A DNA stretch of 48,985 nt from Burkholderiales bacterium. GTDB lineage: Bacteria; Pseudomonadota; Gammaproteobacteria; Burkholderiales; SG8-41. Made by a program: the position numbers and the translations under genes. Under the pieces are notes generated by a model. That model was not told the origin of the DNA. It worked only from the letters and a program-made list of their open reading frames with translations, and searched no databases. Of the stretch, positions 43,833-48,985 are shown in pieces (position 1 is the first letter of the stretch; each line of letters starts with the position of its first letter). The DNA is taken from assembly GCA_019749945.1 (NCBI GenBank), contig JAIEPF010000023.1, positions 73,786 through 122,770 on the forward strand, written 5' to 3'.

Positions 43833-43909
43833 GCGCCCGTAGCTCAGCTGGATAGAGTACTGCCCTCCGAAGGCAGGGGTCGGACGTTCGAATCGTCTCG
43901 GGCGCGCCA
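43833..43909 (+). tRNA. tRNA-Arg (anticodon CCG)
   Basis: A 77-base cloverleaf. Acceptor arms GCGCCCG and CGGGCGC pair fully, with discriminator G and encoded CCA. The D arm contains GCTCAGCTGGATAGAG. The anticodon stem CTGCC/GGCAG holds the loop CTCCGAA, giving anticodon CCG, which reads CGG. The T arm has GTTCGAATC. Confidence 0.97.
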
Positions 43910-43942
43910 TTTTTCGAGCTCCGCATCCCCGGCCAGCCATCC

Positions 43943-45577
43943 ATGCCACCACCCGTAAGCTGCGATGCCCTGATCGTCGGTGGCGGCCATAACGGCCTGA
44001 CCTGCGCCTGTTATCTGGCGGCGGCGGGACTCAAGGTCCGCGTGCTCGAACGCCGCGGCGTGGTCGGCGGCGCCGCCGTCACCGAAGAGTTCCATCCCGG
44101 TTTTCGCAACTCCACCGCGAGTTATACCGTCAGCCTGCTCAATCCGCAGGTGATCCGCGACCTGCGCCTGGTCGAACACGGCCTGCGCATCATCAAGCGG
44201 CCGATTTCGAATTTCCTGCCCTTGCCCGGCGGCGAGTACATCAAAATCGGCGGATCGCTGGCAGCCACCCAGGCCGAGGTGGCGCGGTTTTCCGCCAACG
44301 ATGCTGCGCGCTTGCCTGCGTATTACGCGATGCTGGAACGCGTCGCCGACGTGCTGCGCGATCTGACACTGGAAACCCCGCCCAATGTCGGTGGTGGTGT
44401 AGTCGATTTTTTTGCCGCGATCAAAACCGCGCGCCGCTTCAAAAAACTCGACATGGCGGCGCGGCGTGACGTGCTGGACCTGTTCACCAAAAGCGCCGGC
44501 GACCTGCTCGACGCCTGGTTTGAATCGGCGCCGATCAAGGCGGCGTTTGGCTTTGACGCCATCGTCGGCAATTTTGCCAGCCCCTATGCGCCGGGCACGG
44601 CCTACGTGCTGCTGCACCATGTCTTCGGTGAAGTGAATGGCAAGCGTGGCGTGTGGGGCCACGCGGTCGGCGGCATGGGTTCGATTACAGAGGCCATGGC
44701 GAAGGAAGCGCGTGCGCGCGGCGTGCACATCGACACCAACGCCGAAGTCGTCAATGTCTGCATCGATTCGCGCGGCGCACAGGGCGTTCAGCTGAAAGAC
44801 GGCCGCGTCATCGAAGCCAAATGCGTAGTGGCCAACGTCAACCCGAAACTGCTGTTTCTCAAGCTGATCGATGCGCCGGTACTGGAGGCCGAATTCCTGC
44901 AGCGCATCCGCGCCTGGAAATGCGCATCGGCGACTTTCCGCATGAATGTGGCCCTGCGCGAACTGCCGGATTTCACCGCGCTGCCGGGCACGACGCCCGC
45001 CGAACACCACCAGTCGGGCATCATCATGGCGCCGTCACTGGCGTACATGGAACAGGCCTACTTTGATGCGCGCAGCTACGGCTGTTCACGCGCGCCGGTG
45101 GTGGAAATGCTGATTCCTTCCACTGTCGATGACTCCCTGGCGCCGCCGGGGCAGCATGTCGCCAGCCTGTTCTGCCAGCATTTCAGCCCGGAGTTGCCGA
45201 ACGACCTGTCGTGGGATGACATTCGTGAAGAAGCCGCGGACCACGTGATCGATACCGTGACCAAACATGCGCCGAATTTCAGGGACGCGGTGATCGCGCG
45301 CAAAATCCTGTCGCCGCTGGATCTGGAACGCGATTTCGGCCTGATCGGCGGCGACATCTTCCACGGCGCACTGACGCTGGACCAGTTGTGGAGCGCACGG
45401 CCGGTGCTGGGCCATGCCGATTACCGCGCCCCGGTGAACCGGCTTTACATGTGTGGCGCCGGCACGCATCCGGGCGGCGGCGTGACCGGCCTGCCGGGCC
45501 GCAATGCCGCCCGTGAAATTGTGCGTGATTTCAAAAGCGGAAAGTTCAAAGACAAAAACAGAGGAAGAAAATCATGA
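43943..45577 (+). CDS. FAD-dependent phytoene desaturase/PYROXD2-like oxidoreductase
   Basis: A 544-residue flavoprotein of the phytoene-dehydrogenase superfamily. The N-terminal dinucleotide fold is [36 protein letters not shown] (8-43). [22 protein letters not shown] is the central family block, and the C-terminal FAD contact is [24 protein letters not shown]. It resembles the PYROXD2-like group rather than true carotenoid desaturases, and no carotenoid genes are nearby. The substrate is unknown. Its end overlaps the esterase gene by four bases. Confidence 0.87.
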   Translation: MPPPVSCDALIVGGGHNGLTCACYLAAAGLKVRVLERRGVVGGAAVTEEFHPGFRNSTASYTVSLLNPQVIRDLRLVEHGLRIIKRPISNFLPLPGGEYIKIGGSLAATQAEVARFSANDAARLPAYYAMLERVADVLRDLTLETPPNVGGGVVDFFAAIKTARRFKKLDMAARRDVLDLFTKSAGDLLDAWFESAPIKAAFGFDAIVGNFASPYAPGTAYVLLHHVFGEVNGKRGVWGHAVGGMGSITEAMAKEARARGVHIDTNAEVVNVCIDSRGAQGVQLKDGRVIEAKCVVANVNPKLLFLKLIDAPVLEAEFLQRIRAWKCASATFRMNVALRELPDFTALPGTTPAEHHQSGIIMAPSLAYMEQAYFDARSYGCSRAPVVEMLIPSTVDDSLAPPGQHVASLFCQHFSPELPNDLSWDDIREEAADHVIDTVTKHAPNFRDAVIARKILSPLDLERDFGLIGGDIFHGALTLDQLWSARPVLGHADYRAPVNRLYMCGAGTHPGGGVTGLPGRNAAREIVRDFKSGKFKDKNRGRKS

Positions 45578-46179
45578 TGCGCCTGTTGCTGGTTGCGATG
45601 ATGACGATTTGGCTGACTGCTTGCGGCAACAAGGTGCCGCCGGTCGCCAAACTGGCGAGCACCGATGTCGTGCTTGCCTTCGGCGACAGCCTGACCTACG
45701 GCACCGGCGCCAAGGCCGAAGACAGTTATCCGGCCGTGCTCGGGCAATTGATCGGCCGCACGGTGGTGCGCTCGGGTGTGCCCGGCGAAGTGACGGCGCG
45801 GGGTCTGGAGCGCTTGCCCGAGGTTCTCGACGAACACAAACCAAAACTGGTGATTGTCTGTCTCGGCGGCAACGACATGCTGCGCAAGGGCAAGCCGGCG
45901 GAAATCGAAGCCAACCTGCGCAAGATACTCGCGGAAATCAAGTCACGCGGTCTCGATGCGATGCTGATCGGCGTGCCGACACCGACACTGATCACCCGTC
46001 CGCCGGATTTTTATTTCAATCTTGCCAAAGAGTTCGCGATTCCCTACGAGGGCGAAATCATCACCAGCGTGTTGTACAAGTCCGAATTGAAATCCGACCC
46101 CATCCACCCCAACGCCGCGGGTTACCGCAAGGTGGCCGAAGCCGTCGCCGAACTGATGCGCGACGCCGGCGCGCTGTAA
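45574..46179 (+). CDS. GDSL/SGNH esterase lipoprotein (TesA-like)
   Basis: A 201-residue SGNH hydrolase similar to TesA/arylesterase. The signal peptide ends in LTAC (Cys17), suggesting a lipoprotein. The catalytic motifs are FGDSLTYGTGA (Ser39), the oxyanion Asn100 in CLGGNDMLRKG, and DPIHPNAAGY (Asp175, His178). The ATGA overlap with the oxidoreductase and GAGGAAG upstream support the start. It may release fatty acids from lipids or acyl-CoA in the periplasm. Confidence 0.92.
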   Translation: MMRLLLVAMMTIWLTACGNKVPPVAKLASTDVVLAFGDSLTYGTGAKAEDSYPAVLGQLIGRTVVRSGVPGEVTARGLERLPEVLDEHKPKLVIVCLGGNDMLRKGKPAEIEANLRKILAEIKSRGLDAMLIGVPTPTLITRPPDFYFNLAKEFAIPYEGEIITSVLYKSELKSDPIHPNAAGYRKVAEAVAELMRDAGAL

Positions 46180-46182
46180 GGA

Positions 46183-47400
46183 ATGACGGCGACCAGAATG
46201 TCGGCGCGGCGGCTGACCCTCACCATGTGCCTGGCCGAGGCACTGTCGATGACGGGGTTTGCCGCCTACACCACGCTGCTGCCGCAGTTGCAGCGCGAGT
46301 GGGGCTTGTCGAATTCCGAAGCCGGCGCGATCAGCGGTTTTCTGTTTGCCGGTTACATGGTGTCGGTGCCGGTGCTGACCAGCCTCACCGACCGCATGGA
46401 CACACGGCGCATTTACCTCGGCGCCTGCATCATCGGCAGCATCGGCGCGGCCTTTTTTGCGCTGTACGGCCAGGGCTTCTGGAGTGCCGCTTTCGCGCAG
46501 TTCCTGATCGGCGCGGCGCTGGGCGGCACCTATATGCCGGGCCTGAAGGCGCTCACCGACCATCTCGAAGGCGCGGCGCAGTCGCGCGCCACCGCCTTCT
46601 ACACCGCGAGCTTCGGCGTCGGCTCGACGATTTCCATTCTCGTCGCCGGCAAGATCGGCGCCACGCTGGACTGGCACTGGGCGTTCTGGTTCGGCGCGAT
46701 CGGTCCGGTGCTGGCGGGCCTGCTGGTGACCTTTGCCATGCCGATGGGCCGCATGAAGCCGGCGGCACACCACAGCACCGCGCTGCTTGATTTCCGTCCG
46801 GTGCTGAAGAACCGCAAGACCCTGCCCTACATCATCGGTTACGCCGTGCACAACTATGAACTCTTCGGCCAGCGTTCCTGGATGGTGGCTTTCCTGGTGT
46901 TTTGCGCAACGCTGCAGCCGGAAAACGCACCGATGGTGCTGAGTGCAGCGACGCTGGCGGCGCTGATCAACGTGATGGGGCCGGTGTTCAGCGTCAGCGG
47001 CAATGAACTGGCGATTCGTTTTGGCCGCAGCCGCATCATTTTCCTGTTCATGACCTTGTCCGGCGCGATTGCCTGCCTGATCGGCTACACCGCGGCCTGG
47101 CCCTGGTACATCGTGGTGCTGCTGATGATGCTCCACTACAGCACCATGCTCGGCGACTCCGGCGCGCTGACCTCGGGCGCCGTCGCCAGCACACCGCCGG
47201 AAATGCGCGGCGCGATGATGGCGGTGTATTCCTTCCTCGGTTTCAGCGCCGCGTTCCTCGCACCCCTGGTGTTCGGCATGACCCTGGATCTGGCTGGCGG
47301 AAACAAGAGCGTCACGGCCTGGGGGCTGGCCTTTGCCAGCATCGGCATTTTCGGTGTGTTGTCACCGCTGGCGCGGTGGTGGTATCTGAGGCGCACATAA
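46183..47400 (+). CDS. Major facilitator superfamily transporter
   Basis: A 405-residue protein with about twelve hydrophobic segments in two halves. The cytoplasmic loop 2-3 motif appears as LTDRMDTRRIYLG (about 66-78), matching the GxxxDRxGRR family theme, and the equivalent ELAIRFGRSRIIFLF lies in the second half. The substrate is unknown. It starts three bases after the esterase stop, so the oxidoreductase, esterase and transporter look like one operon. The stop codon lies in the second copy of the 30-bp repeat. Confidence 0.9.
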   Translation: MTATRMSARRLTLTMCLAEALSMTGFAAYTTLLPQLQREWGLSNSEAGAISGFLFAGYMVSVPVLTSLTDRMDTRRIYLGACIIGSIGAAFFALYGQGFWSAAFAQFLIGAALGGTYMPGLKALTDHLEGAAQSRATAFYTASFGVGSTISILVAGKIGATLDWHWAFWFGAIGPVLAGLLVTFAMPMGRMKPAAHHSTALLDFRPVLKNRKTLPYIIGYAVHNYELFGQRSWMVAFLVFCATLQPENAPMVLSAATLAALINVMGPVFSVSGNELAIRFGRSRIIFLFMTLSGAIACLIGYTAAWPWYIVVLLMMLHYSTMLGDSGALTSGAVASTPPEMRGAMMAVYSFLGFSAAFLAPLVFGMTLDLAGGNKSVTAWGLAFASIGIFGVLSPLARWWYLRRT

Positions 47401-47427
47401 AATATCAATAAAAACAAATACTTATGT
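47398..47427 (-). repeat. Dispersed 30-bp repeat, copy 2
   Basis: Identical over 30 bases to 8172-8201 but in the opposite orientation. It includes the stop codon of the MFS gene, as copy 1 includes the prfA stop. A weak hairpin (47433-47451, about seven pairs) follows it. Confidence 0.8.
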
Positions 47428-47468
47428 TTTGTCCTGGCCCGGCGGGCAAGGGGGTTGCTTTTGGAACA

Positions 47469-47502
47469 GGAGTAACCATAATGGAACCATTATGGTTACT
47501 CC
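47469..47502. promoter_or_regulatory. 34-bp palindromic operator of the toxin-antitoxin locus
   Basis: Arms of 16 bases, GGAGTAACCATAATGG and CCATTATGGTTACTCC, are perfectly complementary around a two-base centre. It ends 12 bases before the antitoxin ATG and is AT-rich at its core. FitA-type ribbon-helix-helix antitoxins bind such inverted repeats to repress their own operon. Confidence 0.75.
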
Positions 47503-47514
47503 GCGAGGCAGTCC

Positions 47515-47760
47515 ATGTCCACCACCCTGACCCTGAAGAACATTCCCGATGCGGTGTACGAACGACTCAAACAGTCCGCCGAGCTGCATCGCCGCAGCCT
47601 GAACAGCGAAGCCATCATCTGCCTCGAAACCGCGCTGGTGCCGGTGCATGTGCGGCCGGCTGAACGGCTGGCGCGCGCCCGCGTGTTGCGCGCCGAACTG
47701 CCTCTTAAACGTTATGAAGTCGAAGACATCGACACCGCCAAACGCCAGGGCCGGCGATGA
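47515..47760 (+). CDS. FitA/VapB-type ribbon-helix-helix antitoxin
   Basis: An 81-residue Arc-type protein: LTLKNIPDAVYERLKQSAELHRRSLNSEAIICLETAL (about 5-41) is the ribbon-helix-helix DNA-binding and dimer domain. The charged C-terminal tail should wrap the toxin. GAGG lies before the ATG. The stop overlaps the toxin start (ATGA). The palindrome immediately upstream is its likely autorepression site. Confidence 0.92.
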   Translation: MSTTLTLKNIPDAVYERLKQSAELHRRSLNSEAIICLETALVPVHVRPAERLARARVLRAELPLKRYEVEDIDTAKRQGRR

Positions 47761-48152
47761 TCGTGGTCGACACCAATATCCTGGCGTACCTGTATTTGCC
47801 GGGGGAGCGCACCGCGCAGGCGGAAGCCTTGTACGAACGAGACAGCGCCTGGGCGGTGCCGGTGTTGTGGCGCAGCGAATTCCGCAACATCCTCGCCGGT
47901 TATCTGCGCCGCGAACAACTGACATACGAGCAGGCCCTGGCCATCATCAGTGAAGCAGAAGCAGTGGTGTCAGGTTACGAGTATGACGTGGCGTCCAGCG
48001 ACGTCATGACGCTGGTGCGCGACAGCGACTGCTCGGCATACGACTGTGAATTTGTTGCGCTGGCGAAAAGCCTGGGTGTCGGGCTGGTGACGGCGGATGC
48101 GAAACTGCTGAAGGGGTTTCCGCGGGTGGCGATGCCGCTGGGCGGGGGGTGA
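47757..48152 (+). CDS. PIN-domain toxin (FitB/VapC family)
   Basis: A 131-residue PIN-domain ribonuclease toxin. The acidic metal-binding residues are in place: Asp5 (VVDTNILAYL), Glu41 (WRSEFRNILAGYL), Asp96 (SAYDCEFVALAKSLG) and Asp114 (LVTADAKLL). The sequence looks intact, so the toxin is probably active. It is coupled to the antitoxin by the ATGA overlap. VapC-type toxins cut tRNAs or other RNAs; the target here is unknown. Confidence 0.93.
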   Translation: MIVVDTNILAYLYLPGERTAQAEALYERDSAWAVPVLWRSEFRNILAGYLRREQLTYEQALAIISEAEAVVSGYEYDVASSDVMTLVRDSDCSAYDCEFVALAKSLGVGLVTADAKLLKGFPRVAMPLGGG

Positions 48153-48176
48153 TCCGGGTTTGTCGCCGATGTCGTG

Positions 48177-48217
48177 TGGGGTCCCGTATTTCACTGCGTT
48201 GCATGCGGGCTACGCTT
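48177..48217. repeat. Degenerate REP-like intergenic repeat
   Basis: The stretch from GGGGTCCCGTATTTC to GCATGCGGGCTACGC resembles a diverged form of a widespread proteobacterial intergenic repeat (GTCCCGGATTTCGC ... CATCCGGGCTACG). Its reverse translation gives the tell-tale spurious peptide ARMQRSEIRDP. Recognition is from memory of the motif, not from a search. Confidence 0.5.
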
Positions 48218-48247
48218 GCTGAGTGCACTGTGCTGAGCCAATCAATA

Positions 48248-48895
48248 TTAGGTGTTAAGGGGCACATCGTCCCAATTACAGTTTGGGTTTAATACCCACT
48301 CCAGTGCCTTTCGGCGCTCCATCACGATATCCAAATCGGCTGGTTTAGTGGTGTAACCATTTATTTGTCCGTCACGTGCCCACCAGTGGACACGAAAGTA
48401 CAAATCTAGCATTTGGAAAATTTTATTAGGCTTACGAAGCCGCATACGTTCTGTGAATTTTTGAGGCCCCTCGTTTTTTTCGAGATTTGGGCACATTGAG
48501 GCCATTCGATCTTCAACGGGGGACTGAAAGGGGAGATCGTCAATAAGACTTCCAACCCACATTAAGGCCCATAGTGCTTCGATATACCAGAAGAGATCAA
48601 TTAATTGTTGCTCCGAGAGAGCATCATTTTTGCAACGCAGTAAATCCCGTTCGGTATTCGAGAGATGCCCAGTCAGGCCATGTTTAAGAATCCACTCAGC
48701 CACAACCGGAATTGGCGCTTTGAAATAGATATTCAATAGTGCATTCATCACAAGAGCGCGACCTATTATCTCGTCTGCCGGTCTGAGCTCTGCGCGATCA
48801 AGGCAGGGAAGCCAGTCACATATTTTTCCGCCCGCAGATCGGATGGCCGTTTCGGATTCGGCCTTTACAGTAATGGGATCGACGGTGATCTTCAT
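48248..48895 (-). CDS. DUF4272-like hypothetical protein
   Basis: A 215-residue protein whose pattern fits the DUF4272 family: VVAEWILKHGLTGHLSNTERDLL (about 64-86), IEALWALMWVGSLIDDLPFQSPVED in the middle and RVHWWARDGQINGY...ERRKALEWVLNPNCNWDDVPLNT at the end. The function of the family is unknown. The region is visibly AT-richer than the rest of the window, which suggests recent acquisition. Its ATG lies 26 bases from the stop of a partial transposase, so its native promoter may have been displaced by the insertion. Confidence 0.7.
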   Translation of the reverse strand: MKITVDPITVKAESETAIRSAGGKICDWLPCLDRAELRPADEIIGRALVMNALLNIYFKAPIPVVAEWILKHGLTGHLSNTERDLLRCKNDALSEQQLIDLFWYIEALWALMWVGSLIDDLPFQSPVEDRMASMCPNLEKNEGPQKFTERMRLRKPNKIFQMLDLYFRVHWWARDGQINGYTTKPADLDIVMERRKALEWVLNPNCNWDDVPLNT

Positions 48896-48921
48896 GAGAG
48901 ACGGCTTAACTAGAAGTCATT

Positions 48922-48985
48922 TCATAAATACCGACGCATGAGGATCATGGCGCAGGCGAGATGGACGAAGGCGTTGAAATGATCA
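48922..48985 (-). mobile_element. IS5-family transposase, C-terminal end (cut by window edge)
   Basis: The minus strand encodes ...DHFNAFVHLACAMILMRRYL and then TGA. This is the typical C-terminus of IS5-type transposases (FxxFVHLA.AMIxxR). Only the last 20 codons are visible because the window ends. The IS terminal repeat would be expected at about 48897-48921, starting GAGACGG. Confidence 0.7.

Noticed and set aside
1..48985. CRISPR array, prophage or integron
   Set aside because: No regularly spaced direct repeats, phage structural genes or attC-like series were seen on reading through the window.

Overview
The window is a GC-rich, gene-dense chromosomal segment, most likely from a betaproteobacterium and probably from the Burkholderiales. 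This is inferred from family content and gene order, not from a search. The pointers are a Bug/TctC solute receptor beside a class III CoA-transferase, the runs hemA-prfA-prmC-grxD, (AlgZ/AlgR-like pair)-hemC-hemD-hemX-hemY and aroQ-accB-accC-prmA, a HemX/HemY pair, and tRNA-Arg(CCG). Genes overlap often (ATGA or GTGA junctions). Long open frames antisense to real genes reflect base composition and are not annotated.

Layout. (1) 57-4327: an organic-acid module with a CoA-transferase, a Bug receptor and an IclR regulator on the minus strand, divergent from a PrpB-type methylisocitrate lyase whose 5' region holds two perfect hairpins and an inverted repeat. (2) 4357-10067: a nested palindromic repeat, a D-2-hydroxyacid dehydrogenase, rubredoxin, hemA, prfA, prmC, a YkgJ-type zinc/iron-cluster protein and grxD. 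(3) 10111-17146: a TauE/SafE exporter, a fused FAD/Fe-S dehydrogenase, sulfoacetaldehyde acetyltransferase (xsc) and a LacI regulator, with a perfect 16-bp LacI-type operator in front of xsc. (4) 17187-25039: argH, a histidine kinase/LytTR pair and the haem genes hemCDXY, with a divergent thioredoxin-like gene between the regulators and hemC.

(5) 25055-29651: a CDP-glucoseen-reductase-like flavoprotein, an epimerase-like protein, cutA, dsbD and a TlpA thioredoxin. (6) 29947-35702: aroQ, accB, accC, prmA, a zinc-ribbon protein, gcvH, tpx and dgkA. (7) 35790-43733: a glycosyltransferase, PAP2 phosphatase, secreted Zn-phospholipase-like protein, mscL, PfkB kinase, glycine-zipper lipoprotein, an OlsB/OlsA-like acyltransferase pair, apaH and a membrane-anchored cytochrome c. 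(8) 43833-48985: tRNA-Arg, a phytoene-desaturase-like oxidoreductase, a TesA-like esterase, an MFS transporter, a FitAB/VapBC toxin-antitoxin pair behind a 34-bp near-perfect palindrome, an AT-richer DUF4272-like gene, and the 3' end of an IS5-type transposase cut by the window edge.

Most of the window is housekeeping: haem synthesis, translation termination, fatty-acid precursor supply, thiol redox and envelope lipids. The accessory signals are the two small-molecule modules at the left, the toxin-antitoxin/IS right end, and a short dispersed repeat. That repeat has two 30-bp identical copies about 39 kb apart in opposite orientation, plus three diverged relatives. No CRISPR array, prophage or obviously novel multi-gene defence system was seen.
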